From an uncultured Paracoccaceae bacterium (GTDB taxonomy: Bacteria > Pseudomonadota > Alphaproteobacteria > Rhodobacterales > Rhodobacteraceae), in contig CAJXSR010000013.1 of NCBI GenBank assembly GCA_913061275.1, positions 1 through 64,000 on the forward strand: DNA of 64,000 nt, read 5' to 3'. Position numbers and translations under genes: made by a program. The notes beneath the pieces were generated by a model. That model did not search any database. It was not told the origin of the DNA and worked only from the letters and a program-made list of their open reading frames with translations. This document shows, piece after piece, positions 8,923 through 17,336 of this stretch; position 1 is the stretch's first letter; the number at the start of each line of letters is the position of its first letter.

Positions 8923-10883
8923 AAAGCGTCTTCCTAAAGCTGGCATTCTTGGAATATTTCAGATCAATTTCCATCCGCGCACCAGGCGGCAGGGATTTTT
9001 TATGGACAACGTTATTGATGTTCTTTGTTCAGCTGTTGGCGCTTGTCATACTGACGGCCCGTGAAGGGGTGCTTGAACGTTCTGTTGATGCGTTTTTGGG
9101 TAATAAACCCGGGTTTGGTATTCCCATCTGGACGCTGCCAAACTTTTTAGGTGAAAATCAACCTGTGTTGATTACATCAAATCTTATCAAAGACGTTGAA
9201 AGTGGGGGCTATCTTGCAGCACCCTTTCGGCGGTTGGATAATGATCAAATGCTGCGTTTGCCAGAAAAATATATATGGGCTGAAAACACTAAAGTTGATG
9301 AAATTAAATTTTCTGGCATGGCCACAGATTTTAGGGGCCCTATGGTGCCGCATGAAGATGCAAATGGGCGACCTATAAAACGCCCGCCCCCACCACCGCG
9401 TGGTATATTTGGTGATAAACCACCTAGTCCACAAGGCGGGTTGCACGGTTTGGATCAAGAGCCATATGTAGTAAAGGACGGCCACTGGGATATTGTCTTG
9501 GATGAAAAGCTGTTTGATAAGTATTTCGACCTGAATGAATACAAGCGTGCATTGCAGGGGCAAATACCTGCTTCTGCCATTGCATCGTTACCAGCTGACA
9601 AAAGCCATTTAACCGATATGAAAGAAATTTGGCTAAAAATAAAAATCCATAAAACGGAACGCTTAATGCCTTTCAAAATCAAATGGTCAAAATATTTTGG
9701 AATTGGGTCTGGTAATACGGCCTATATTGTTCCGATTGAATTGCATAATCTTTTTGTTGTCGCAAAAGATAACCCAAAACTATGTGCATTTTTAGAAGCT
9801 GGGCCAAAGTTGGGGCAGCGCGTTTTGTCTTTAAGGTCAGACCGGTTACTTGGGATGTCTAAAGCAGATCGTAACGCTATTCGCGCAGAATTTGAACAGC
9901 TTGCAGGGGTTTTGGGTGGTAAAGTTGAAAATGCAGGTAGTCGTATCGCGCTATATTTTGGCGATCGCAAAAAAGACCAAAGCAGACTTCGAAACACATG
10001 TGATGCAGGTATTTCAGAATTTAGGTTGATGATGTTTGCAAAAGAACTTGGTCTGGACAACACCAGTAAACAGCTGGGCGCTGTTCTGGCCAGTGCGCCA
10101 CATTTATCTGGCAGACCAAATTCCGTGCTTTCTAGTTGCGGCAGCTTAACTGACCGCACGCTTAGGAAAGCAGACAGAAAGGGTGCGGACGATAGTTGTA
10201 TTGCAGATATCCCGATGGCGACTGAAGGTGGCGGATATTCTGAAATGCTTCTGTTTGCACGTCAACGTTTGGAAATTAAGAACTTAGTTGATTTTATGAC
10301 TTGCCGTCCTACAGAACGGACACCGAACCCGATGGCACGAAAACATTTATGCATTCCCGCAAATTCTGATGGGAATATTCCAGAGTCGCGATTGATGATT
10401 AATCAGATTTATGAAGATTCATTAACACGGTTTGGTTTTTTAACTGAACTTCTGAATGGGATCAGCCGACCTATTGGCACTGTGATGATCGGAATGTTAG
10501 CAGCGATACTTTGGGTTCAGCTGGGAACCGTACTGGACCACCGCCGTTTTAGATATGCAATGTTATTATCGAACGGGATTTCATGGATGCAGTTGAAAGC
10601 AATGATAATTACACAGGTGATACTGGGGGTCTCTATTTCCCTTGTTTTTGCAGTAGGGTGTTTTATGCTTATAAAATTCTATCTTCTTAGTGAGATGCTG
10701 GGCATATCCAAAGTTTATGATGCAATCACATTAGGAAAAGCAATAGATGTATTGCCGGTAGGGCCAATGGCTGTGTTCACAGTTGTAATGACGACAATGG
10801 TAATTGCGATTGTTCTGACGTTGATCCAACTTTCACTTAATAAGCTATCGGCGCGCAGGCCTTTGGAAAACCTACTAAACTAA
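8919..10883 (+). CDS. ABC permease with large periplasmic domain, MacB/TagS type
   Basis: This 654-residue protein has the four-helix topology of MacB/LolCE permeases. One transmembrane helix is near residues 27-48, then ~450 periplasmic residues, then three helices in the last ~150 residues (I-G-M-L-A-A-I-L-W, V-I-L-G-V-S-I-S-L-V-F-A and V-V-M-T-T-M-V-I-A-I-V). The periplasmic domain contains an unusual proline run (R-P-P-P-P-P-R near residue 155) and several Cys residues. The start ATG overlaps the ATPase stop (ATGA), so the pair is translationally coupled. Together with the ATPase it resembles TagT/TagS of type VI secretion control, by topology and context. The substrate, if any, is unknown. 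Confidence 0.8.
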   Translation: MKSVFLKLAFLEYFRSISIRAPGGRDFLWTTLLMFFVQLLALVILTAREGVLERSVDAFLGNKPGFGIPIWTLPNFLGENQPVLITSNLIKDVESGGYLAAPFRRLDNDQMLRLPEKYIWAENTKVDEIKFSGMATDFRGPMVPHEDANGRPIKRPPPPPRGIFGDKPPSPQGGLHGLDQEPYVVKDGHWDIVLDEKLFDKYFDLNEYKRALQGQIPASAIASLPADKSHLTDMKEIWLKIKIHKTERLMPFKIKWSKYFGIGSGNTAYIVPIELHNLFVVAKDNPKLCAFLEAGPKLGQRVLSLRSDRLLGMSKADRNAIRAEFEQLAGVLGGKVENAGSRIALYFGDRKKDQSRLRNTCDAGISEFRLMMFAKELGLDNTSKQLGAVLASAPHLSGRPNSVLSSCGSLTDRTLRKADRKGADDSCIADIPMATEGGGYSEMLLFARQRLEIKNLVDFMTCRPTERTPNPMARKHLCIPANSDGNIPESRLMINQIYEDSLTRFGFLTELLNGISRPIGTVMIGMLAAILWVQLGTVLDHRRFRYAMLLSNGISWMQLKAMIITQVILGVSISLVFAVGCFMLIKFYLLSEMLGISKVYDAITLGKAIDVLPVGPMAVFTVVMTTMVIAIVLTLIQLSLNKLSARRPLENLLN

Positions 10884-10895
10884 GGGGGGATTAAA

Positions 10896-11024
10896 ATGAC
10901 ACTGGAATATGTATTACTTACGGCAGCTATTGGGATACCCATTTCAATGCTTATGATGCGAATGATTACCACATTAGGTTTATTATATGAAATTTCTGCA
11001 AGTTTATGGATGCTTCCAATATGA
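10896..11024 (+). CDS. Leaderless Flp-pilin-like microprotein, 42 residues
   Basis: A short ORF with a strong ribosome site (AAGGGGGGA, 5-6 bases before ATG) encodes 42 residues. It begins M-T-L-E-Y-V-L-L-T-A and is hydrophobic almost throughout. The L-E-Y-V-L-L block is the same as in the Flp pilin encoded at 12431 (G-V-L-E-Y-V-L-L), and the Met falls where the mature pilin would begin. It thus looks like a pilin N-terminal helix with no prepilin leader. Its stop overlaps the ATG of the downstream ATPase (ATGA), and that ATPase lacks its own ribosome site, so translation of this ORF probably drives it. It may be a pseudopilin-like membrane peptide or chiefly a coupling ORF. Confidence 0.7.
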   Translation: MTLEYVLLTAAIGIPISMLMMRMITTLGLLYEISASLWMLPI

Positions 11025-12160
11025 GTGAAACAAAGGTTGAGCTAACTAAAGAAGAGAAGTTAGCGAAAGAACAGAATTTAATCAAAGAATACCATAATCA
11101 AGTTATTCAGGGCCTGATGGGGCCGATTAATGAGTTTTACATGGCCGATGATATATCAGAAATTATGATAAACGGCCCATCCGAAATTTTTATTGAACGT
11201 GGTGGCAAGCTAGTCAACACTGGGAAAAGCTTTAAATCTGAAAAAGAGCTGATCTCTTTATCTAGGGCAATTTTGCAATTTGTAGGCAAAAGACTGATCA
11301 AAGAAGATTTGTCAGTAGAGGCGCGCATGCCTGATGGTTCACGTGTGCACGTTTTGCAATCACCAGCCGCTAGACCAGGCTTAAGTATTGCAATCAGGAA
11401 GTTCCCCGCAGATCGCGTTACTATGCGTACTTTGGTGGATAAGTTTAAATCAATGCCAGCCGAAGCCGAAGAATTTATGATAGCGGCAATGCAGCACCAT
11501 ATGAATATCATCGTATCGGGCGGTACTGGCTCTGGTAAAACCACAATGTTGAACGCGTTAAGCGAAATAATCGTATCCACTGAACGCGTAATTGTGATCG
11601 AAGATGCGACAGAGCTTCAGTTCCCAGAAGACCATCATGTGTTGCAATTTGAAACCGTTAAACCCGACCGTGAAGGTTTGGGTGGCATTGATATACGTGA
11701 ATTGTTACGCGCTTCATTGCGGATGCGCCCTGATCGGGTGATCGTTGGTGAGTGTCGTTCTGGTGAAGCGATTGACATGGTACAGGCAATGAATACTGGT
11801 CACGCGGGGTCTATGTCTACGGTTCACTCTAACTCGCCGATTGACTGTTTGGCGCGTTTGGAAACATTGTGCCTGATGTCTGAGGTGGATATTCCATTGG
11901 TGGCCCTACAGCGCCAACTTGCATCTGCGATTAACGTTATTATTCAAGTATCACGCTATAGGGGTATTCGGCGGGTGACTGAAATATCCGAAGTGGTGAA
12001 TTACGATATTTCCACAGGGGAATATGAGTTACAGCCATTATTTGTTCTTGAGCCACATGATACAGGCCCAGGTGGGTTAATGCTTACATGGACAGGAAAA
12101 ACCCCAATATTGGGCGGTAATTTATCTATAGATCGTGAGGCTTTGACGAAAAATTGGTGA
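11021..12160 (+). CDS. TadA/CpaF-family secretion ATPase, short form
   Basis: This 379-residue hexameric-type ATPase belongs to the type II/IV secretion superfamily. Walker A G-G-T-G-S-G-K-T-T is at 167-175; the Asp box (V-I-E-D-A-T-E-L), Walker B region (M-R-P-D-R-V-I-V-G-E-C-R) and His box (M-N-T-G-H-A-G-S-M-S-T-V-H) follow in order. ATG 11021 is preferred to ATG 11006 because it forms an ATGA overlap with the upstream 42-residue ORF. It is shorter than typical CpaF (~450-500 residues), lacking much of the N-terminal region. A second ATPase of the same family lies at 17337, so this machine has two motors, as in systems with separate assembly and retraction ATPases; which does which cannot be told here. 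Confidence 0.9.
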   Translation: MSETKVELTKEEKLAKEQNLIKEYHNQVIQGLMGPINEFYMADDISEIMINGPSEIFIERGGKLVNTGKSFKSEKELISLSRAILQFVGKRLIKEDLSVEARMPDGSRVHVLQSPAARPGLSIAIRKFPADRVTMRTLVDKFKSMPAEAEEFMIAAMQHHMNIIVSGGTGSGKTTMLNALSEIIVSTERVIVIEDATELQFPEDHHVLQFETVKPDREGLGGIDIRELLRASLRMRPDRVIVGECRSGEAIDMVQAMNTGHAGSMSTVHSNSPIDCLARLETLCLMSEVDIPLVALQRQLASAINVIIQVSRYRGIRRVTEISEVVNYDISTGEYELQPLFVLEPHDTGPGGLMLTWTGKTPILGGNLSIDREALTKNW

Positions 12161-12188
12161 CAAAACGCACACTTTTTCGTGTTAATAT

Positions 12189-12217
12189 TTGACTCTGAGG
12201 GCCTTAAATTTTAGTAA
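12189..12217 (+). promoter_or_regulatory. Candidate promoter for pilin genes
   Basis: TTGACT (12189-12194) is followed after 17 bases by TAGTAA (12212-12217). It lies 32 bases upstream of the 52-residue pilin-like gene, in the only sizeable gap (88 bases) in this part of the cluster. Pilin genes are often expressed above the assembly genes, which would justify an internal promoter. The -10 match is weak. Confidence 0.4.
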
Positions 12218-12248
12218 TGTCCTAGTTAATCAACAAAGGGGAAATAAA

Positions 12249-12407
12249 ATGAACAAAGTTTTAATGACAGCCGTAATCGTACTTCCACTAGTAATGTTTC
12301 TAGCATTTTTTGGTGAAAACATCATGTCTAACTTCACAGACAATGCTGATGCTTCTAAAGCGCAATCAGATGCTTTGAAATCAAAAGCTGATGGTGGAGC
12401 TTGGTAA
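12249..12407 (+). CDS. Leaderless pilin-like microprotein, 52 residues
   Basis: ATG at 12249 follows a good ribosome site (AAAGGGGAA). The 52-residue product has an N-terminal hydrophobic helix that aligns with the helix of the neighbouring Flp pilin, sharing V-I-x-L-P-L-V-M-F-L-A and then F-G-x-N. It lacks the prepilin leader and replaces the L-E-Y start with M-N-K, so the Glu conserved in pilins is missing. The tail is polar and Lys/Ala/Asp-rich, ending G-G-A-W. It is evidently a duplicated, remodelled pilin. The upstream in-frame extension to 12189 overlaps the candidate promoter and is not taken as coding. Confidence 0.75.
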   Translation: MNKVLMTAVIVLPLVMFLAFFGENIMSNFTDNADASKAQSDALKSKADGGAW

Positions 12408-12430
12408 TCCTTAAAAGAGGAACTGATACC

Positions 12431-12637
12431 ATGCAGCCTATTTTCACAAATATTAACCGTCGCTTAAAGTCGTTTTGCAACGACACAAGCGGCGGCGTTC
12501 TGGAATACGTCTTATTAATTGGTGTGATCGCTTTACCCTTGGTTATGTTTTTAGCCTATTTTGGGCAAAATGTAATCCAATGGGTACAAGACAATGCACC
12601 TAACATTTTTGATGAGGCATCTAGCTGGATTGGCTAG
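12431..12637 (+). CDS. Flp-type major pilin precursor
   Basis: This 68-residue precursor has a basic leader of about 21 residues ending S-G-G, then V-L-E-Y-V-L-L-I-G and a hydrophobic helix, and an amphipathic tail, as in Flp/Fap pilins of Tad systems. Prepilin peptidase cleavage probably falls after the first Gly, which puts Glu at position 4 rather than the usual 5. The ATG at 12431 follows AAAGAGGAA; the in-frame ATG at 12401 would overlap the preceding gene and add a non-leader extension. It lies between a pilin paralogue and TadE. It should be the main subunit of the filament or pseudopilus. Confidence 0.85.
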   Translation: MQPIFTNINRRLKSFCNDTSGGVLEYVLLIGVIALPLVMFLAYFGQNVIQWVQDNAPNIFDEASSWIG

Positions 12638-12684
12638 ATCGCACATTAAATTAGGCGAACTGTTTTAAAGTAAGGGGACTACTA

Positions 12685-13344
12685 ATGGCCGACTTACGAA
12701 AGTCGTTCACCGATTTTATACTGGAAGATGAAGCTGGTGCGGCGGCATTAGAATTTACTCTTGTCGCCATTCCACTTATTTTAGTATCTTTTTGTGTGAT
12801 CCAATTCATGCTTATGGCGCATGGCGTTATTGTTATGAAACAAGCGGCTTATGCGGCAGCTCGCAGTGCATTGGTTTATGAATGTTATCCGCCAAGTATT
12901 ACCAATATTGCATCCAATCTTTTTAGTGTTTTTAATTCTAGTGCATATTGTGACGCGGATTCTGGTAAGCCAGAAGATGCAGCGCGTATCGCTTTATTAC
13001 CTATTTCGGCTTCAAATGGTAAATCACGTGCTAGGCAAGGGGGTAACTGTGCCTACCCAGAGGCGTTAATCAAAATTATGAACGCAAATGCAGTGCGAAC
13101 TGGTTTGAAAACAACGCTAGAAGAAAAAGCGTGTTATGCTTTTGAGCCTGATAATGTAGCCGTGAAAGTCGAATGGAAAACACAAATTGGCGGTCTGACT
13201 ATTACTAAAGGGCCGCCACCGGTAACAGCCACAGTTCAATTTAAACTTCCAATTATGGCACCGGTTCGGATGATATTTTCAAACGGTTCAAGGGGGGATG
13301 GCTCACGGTACTGGGCCGGAGAGGTTAGTGTGACTTTATTATGA
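12685..13344 (+). CDS. TadE-like minor pseudopilin
   Basis: This 219-residue protein has an 18-residue leader ending E-A-G, then A-A-A-L-E-F, with Glu at position 5 of the predicted mature chain and a single hydrophobic helix: the TadE signature. The remainder is periplasmic with several cysteines. Its ribosome site is AAGGGGA. It overlaps the next gene by four bases (ATGA). TadE proteins are processed by prepilin peptidase and act with TadF at the filament tip or initiation complex; that role is transferred from the family. Confidence 0.85.
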   Translation: MADLRKSFTDFILEDEAGAAALEFTLVAIPLILVSFCVIQFMLMAHGVIVMKQAAYAAARSALVYECYPPSITNIASNLFSVFNSSAYCDADSGKPEDAARIALLPISASNGKSRARQGGNCAYPEALIKIMNANAVRTGLKTTLEEKACYAFEPDNVAVKVEWKTQIGGLTITKGPPPVTATVQFKLPIMAPVRMIFSNGSRGDGSRYWAGEVSVTLL

Positions 13345-15071
13345 ACATATTTACCAAAATCAAAGGTGTAATTACCAAGTTTCACAACGATAATCGTGGG
13401 GCAATTGGATTTATCACTATTGTTTCATTTATTCCACTAACGCTGATGCTTTTCTATTTGGTGAATTCATCAAAAGCGATCCATGAACATACACGTACAC
13501 AAGATGCGGCTGATATGGTTGCTTTGGCGCATGCATCTGAAGCGGCGCGGTCATTAAATACACTATCAATGAACCAAGTATCAATGACACAAGCTTTCGC
13601 CAGCGGTGTAACTGGTGGATCATTGATACCTATTATTTTGGCGCATGAAATTTTGGTGGCTCTTGCTATTGCAATGTCTTTGAAAGAAGGCAACAGCATT
13701 TGTAAGCCCTATAAATCGATACCTATTGTCGGAACGATTTTATATGGAGCGTGTATGGTGCCAACGCTTATTACAGTTGAACGTTTTACGGAAAATGGAA
13801 TTCGTGCGGCGGCTATATTTTTTACACATGACCCGCATAATGCTTTGAAAGTGGCAAGTAATTCAGTCAATGCCTTGAATGCAAAAAATAAGGCCCTTTT
13901 AGATCGATTTCCAGAGGCTGCATCGATTGCAGCAAAACAGGTTGCGCAATCTGCAGAGGTTACAACAATATATTTTGACGAAAACTGCAAAGATCCTGAT
14001 GCTGCTGCGACCTGTAATTCGGCCAGTGATAAAGAACGGCTTGGGATGAATTTGCCCGTGGAGAAAAACGTTTTTGCGGGCTATCCGCGTTTCTGTGCGG
14101 GTTTGTTTTTTGGAACGGGTGGCGCTGATTTGGGAAGTCTTGGTCTAGGTGGTGTAAACCTAAGTCTTGGGGCAAGCTTATTTAATGGTTCTTTTGTAAA
14201 ACGCGGCTTCCCTACGTTGAAAGGCCCTATGTCATATGGCGGAGATAGCGAAACACCTAATTTACGGGACTTTGTAAGTAAAGAAACCAGAATAGGCGAC
14301 ATTTTAAAAGATTACTGGCGTCTGGTTGATAATAAAAGTCTTTATGATGGGGTTCTTGGCGGGCCATTGATTGCCCTTTCTGCTGCTGCTGCTGCACTAG
14401 CCGCGGCAGATGCGCTGGGACTGCCCACAGGTGAATTACAAGATGAAGTGGATGATTTATTAGATCAGGTTTTAGATGCCGTGGGGCCAATTTTGCGTGC
14501 AAAATCCCCTGGACAAGCGGGTGCGATCAACTACCCTTATGAACAAACCGAAGATCGTAATGTTTATAAAGATTTGGTAAATGTACGGACAGCAAACATG
14601 TGTATCGGTGACCCTGTGGGGTCGTTTACCGATGCTATTGGAATGTCAAGCGTGTCTTCGATAGCAAGCGTAGTGACAGGTGCATTACCGAAAGTTGATG
14701 TGTATCATCCAATGGATGAAGGCGTTGTGCCTTCTATACAGCCAGGATTGAGTGACTATTCTGATAGCTACAAACCCCTTGCGTTTGTTTATAGAAAATC
14801 AAACAAAAGATGGTCACCTTCGGTATTCAAAGATACCACTAAAGGGTTTTATACCTATAGCGAAGCCTTGGTATATAACCCTGATGAAATCGGATTATAT
14901 TCACAGAACTGGCAAGCGCGACTAATTCCTGCAGAAAAAATGGCAAGTAAATTGTCAGGGATTGTTACGCGAATGAACAGTAAAGCGCCGTCAGATTTTA
15001 AGAATGGTTTGACCGAAGATCTTAACGCAGTCAAAAACGAAGCCACGTGGGGTGAAGTCGTTGCAAAATAG
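13341..15071 (+). CDS. TadG-like pilus assembly protein
   Basis: This 576-residue protein begins with a basic segment ending N-R-G, then A-I-G-F and one hydrophobic helix without Glu at position 5, followed by R-T-Q-D-A-A-D-M-V-A-L-A, the typical TadG-like N-terminal block. A second hydrophobic stretch (about 100-150) and a Leu/Ala-rich segment (near 345-365) follow. The C-terminal ~200 residues are soluble and show no vWA metal motif. It is translationally coupled to TadE. Probable inner-membrane-anchored assembly protein of the Tad-like machine. Confidence 0.8.
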   Translation: MNIFTKIKGVITKFHNDNRGAIGFITIVSFIPLTLMLFYLVNSSKAIHEHTRTQDAADMVALAHASEAARSLNTLSMNQVSMTQAFASGVTGGSLIPIILAHEILVALAIAMSLKEGNSICKPYKSIPIVGTILYGACMVPTLITVERFTENGIRAAAIFFTHDPHNALKVASNSVNALNAKNKALLDRFPEAASIAAKQVAQSAEVTTIYFDENCKDPDAAATCNSASDKERLGMNLPVEKNVFAGYPRFCAGLFFGTGGADLGSLGLGGVNLSLGASLFNGSFVKRGFPTLKGPMSYGGDSETPNLRDFVSKETRIGDILKDYWRLVDNKSLYDGVLGGPLIALSAAAAALAAADALGLPTGELQDEVDDLLDQVLDAVGPILRAKSPGQAGAINYPYEQTEDRNVYKDLVNVRTANMCIGDPVGSFTDAIGMSSVSSIASVVTGALPKVDVYHPMDEGVVPSIQPGLSDYSDSYKPLAFVYRKSNKRWSPSVFKDTTKGFYTYSEALVYNPDEIGLYSQNWQARLIPAEKMASKLSGIVTRMNSKAPSDFKNGLTEDLNAVKNEATWGEVVAK

Positions 15072-15705
15072 TATTTGGAAATCATTCTGGAAAGACACAA
15101 GCGGTTCTATTGGGTTTGAATCGATATGGGCGGGGCTGGTAGTAACATTCTTTTTTGCGCCAACTGCTTTTTTGTACCGATATAGTGAAGTGCATTTGGA
15201 TGCTTCATGGGCGCAACGATCTGCGGCCATGAATGAGGCAATAAACGGAAATTGTAATGGGATATTATTTTTGCCCATTCCAATCGGCGTTAGCACGAAC
15301 GTACATTCCCAAACAGCGGTGACCTGTTCAAAGGTTGATGGTGAAAAAGATATGCCAAGTAATGATAAGTTTTGGAAGAAAATGGATACGGTTTCAAATT
15401 CAGAATTTAGTAATTTTACACGTGATATGAAAGATAAGGGTGACTTTAAAGCATCCAAAGGATCAAGCTATATACGACATACAAAGAATTTGGATTTAGG
15501 TGATAGATCGGGTGATGTAGGAGTTATAGCCAGTGTTTTACAAACGTTTACCTCTGGGCAATCAGCGCTGTTGGCACCAAGTGCGGATTATTATATTTAT
15601 GACAAAGCGCATTGGAAAAATGGGCATGATAAAAGGGTATGGGAAGAATTCAGCAGTGATGCTAAAAAAATGTTTCCGAATGTATATCCAGCGAAAAATA
15701 GGTAG
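15052..15705 (+). CDS. TadF-like minor pseudopilin
   Basis: The product is 217 residues from GTG 15052; a TTG at 15061 is an alternative start. The first 18 residues form a basic leader ending T-S-G, followed by S-I-G-F-E, which places Glu exactly at position 5 of the mature chain, then a hydrophobic helix. This is the prepilin-peptidase pattern of TadE/TadF minor pseudopilins. The rest is soluble, Lys/Asp/Ser-rich, with a Cys pair. It overlaps the TadG-like gene by 20 bases, showing tight coupling. Together with TadE it makes the usual minor-pilin pair. Confidence 0.75.
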   Translation: MKSLQNSIWKSFWKDTSGSIGFESIWAGLVVTFFFAPTAFLYRYSEVHLDASWAQRSAAMNEAINGNCNGILFLPIPIGVSTNVHSQTAVTCSKVDGEKDMPSNDKFWKKMDTVSNSEFSNFTRDMKDKGDFKASKGSSYIRHTKNLDLGDRSGDVGVIASVLQTFTSGQSALLAPSADYYIYDKAHWKNGHDKRVWEEFSSDAKKMFPNVYPAKNR

Positions 15706-15722
15706 TGTAGGAGCATACCACA

Positions 15723-16520
15723 TTGAAAAATTTACATAAGTATCTGGCAATCCTTGTGATGTGCTGTATTGGCAATACTGCGTGGGCCGCGAAAGAAGTT
15801 AAAGTCGCTAGCGGTGGGAAGGCTGGATACGCGGGCGATCCTATCCAAATAACCAACTGGAAAGATCTGCAAGAAGATTTCAAAGAAGCTTATGGCGGCA
15901 AGGTTTTTGAAGCAAAAACGGCACTGGAAATGCAAGGCTTTGAGGATGATAAAACACCAAAAGCTTTTATTTTAAATTTGAACAGTGTTGATATTTTTTC
16001 AGTTATTAACCAACCAACACCACCAGAGTTTGGTGCGAAAATTTTGGAATTATTTAGTGATTTAAAAAGGTCTGATTTTAAAACTTACGATCAAGGTGCT
16101 ACGCTTTTCGCGCAAGATAATAAAAAAGGCGGCCATACTTTAGTTGCTATCCTGCTTAAAAACCGTGAAAAAAGTAATATTGCACCAAGTGTCACCAATC
16201 TCATTTCATTAAAGATTGATGATAATCTTAGTATTGGTTTTCCTGCTGGTAGTGAAATGGTTAATGATAGAACAACCAAAGTTTCGGGTGTTAAGGCACG
16301 TAACTTTGGTGTGGAAACACCTTTATCACCACAAGATGCGGCAACTTTTTTAACTACTCAATTAGCTAATGAAAATGTCCCGTTTCGTGAAAGCTCATCT
16401 GACACCACGTCCTCGGTGACATTTCAGCGAAAAGATGCACGTGCAACGATCGCAATTTCAGAGTTTGATGCTGATAAACAAACCAGCTTAATTCTATTTG
16501 TTATCTACAGTAAGGATTAG
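15723..16520 (+). CDS. Periplasmic protein of Tad-like cluster, unknown
   Basis: This 265-residue protein starts at TTG 15723 behind GTAGGAG. Residues 1-22 are a signal peptide (hydrophobic core, T-A-W-A cleavage). The mature protein has mixed alpha/beta composition with no recognised motif, no further membrane segment and no paired cysteines. It sits between the minor pseudopilins and CpaB/RcpC, so it may be a periplasmic assembly factor. No family assignment is offered. Confidence 0.65.
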   Translation: MKNLHKYLAILVMCCIGNTAWAAKEVKVASGGKAGYAGDPIQITNWKDLQEDFKEAYGGKVFEAKTALEMQGFEDDKTPKAFILNLNSVDIFSVINQPTPPEFGAKILELFSDLKRSDFKTYDQGATLFAQDNKKGGHTLVAILLKNREKSNIAPSVTNLISLKIDDNLSIGFPAGSEMVNDRTTKVSGVKARNFGVETPLSPQDAATFLTTQLANENVPFRESSSDTTSSVTFQRKDARATIAISEFDADKQTSLILFVIYSKD

Positions 16521-16575
16521 AAGAATTTACAGGTTGAAATTTCTGCGCTATAGTTGATCCTATTGATACTGATTT

Positions 16576-16596
16576 TGTAATTGGGTAGCCAATACA
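16576..16596 (+). promoter_or_regulatory. Imperfect inverted repeat upstream of cpaB-like gene
   Basis: TGTAATTGG and CCAATACA flank a 4-base centre, one base short of a perfect palindrome, 20 bases before the TTG start at 16617. It lies in a 96-base gap and could be an operator or a small RNA hairpin in the message. Confidence 0.3.
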
Positions 16597-16616
16597 ATTA
16601 GGTAAGGGGAAACGTT

Positions 16617-17327
16617 TTGAATAAATTAATGATAATCGCAGGATTAGTTTGTGGTCTTTTTGCCGCTTTTCTGGTCACACAAAAATTAGGTGCCGCAGAC
16701 GCTAGAATGGCGTCTAGTACGTATTTAGCTATTGCGAGTGATGTAAAAGTTGAAGCTCTGTACACTGGGGACGCAATCGAAGAGGCCCACTTGGGTACGA
16801 TCGAGCTGCCGAACAGTAATGATATATTTGGTCTGAATACACGTTTAATTGCAGATACACCAACGAATCGCACATGGATTGTGGGCAAAAAACTAAACGC
16901 AACAATTCCGCCAGGCCGTGTTTTGACGTATAATCTGTTTGAGGATTTGGAAACAGAACGCCTAGATCAGATAATTCCAGTAGGAATGCGTGCGCTTTCA
17001 ATTAATGTAAACCAAGAAAACTCTTTGAATAACCGCGTTGTTCCGGGCAACCGTGTTGATGTGTATGGTGCGCTCTGGATTAACGAGACACAAGTATACG
17101 AGGTAAATGAGCTTTTGGTAGATGTTAAAGTTCTTGCTGTTGGTAAGTCTTTAAGTTTCGATTCGTTGCAAAGTGGCGGTAGCGCCAGTTATTCTACAAT
17201 AACAGTTGCCGTAACACCTGATGAAGCAAAAAGTATGGTATTTGATCGCGAGATTATTAAAGGCGAACTTATGGTGCTATTGCGTAATCAGTGCGATACA
17301 TCAGAACCCAATGCGACGTGTGGCTAG
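16617..17327 (+). CDS. CpaB/RcpC-family pilus assembly protein
   Basis: This 236-residue protein starts at TTG behind TAAGGGGA. It has an N-terminal signal-anchor helix (residues 4-22), then a SAF-like domain with V-x-x-x-x-L-Y-T-G-D-A-I and G-K-K-L-N-A-T-I-P-P-G-R-V-L. Next comes the RcpC motif region P-V-G-M-R-A-L-S-I-N-V and V-P-G-N-R-V-D-V-Y, characteristic of CpaB/RcpC. In Tad systems this protein gates or docks to the outer-membrane secretin; notably no secretin gene is in this window. It is followed 9 bases later by the FHA-ATPase. Confidence 0.88.
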   Translation: MNKLMIIAGLVCGLFAAFLVTQKLGAADARMASSTYLAIASDVKVEALYTGDAIEEAHLGTIELPNSNDIFGLNTRLIADTPTNRTWIVGKKLNATIPPGRVLTYNLFEDLETERLDQIIPVGMRALSINVNQENSLNNRVVPGNRVDVYGALWINETQVYEVNELLVDVKVLAVGKSLSFDSLQSGGSASYSTITVAVTPDEAKSMVFDREIIKGELMVLLRNQCDTSEPNATCG

Positions 17328-17336
17328 TAGGGCAGA

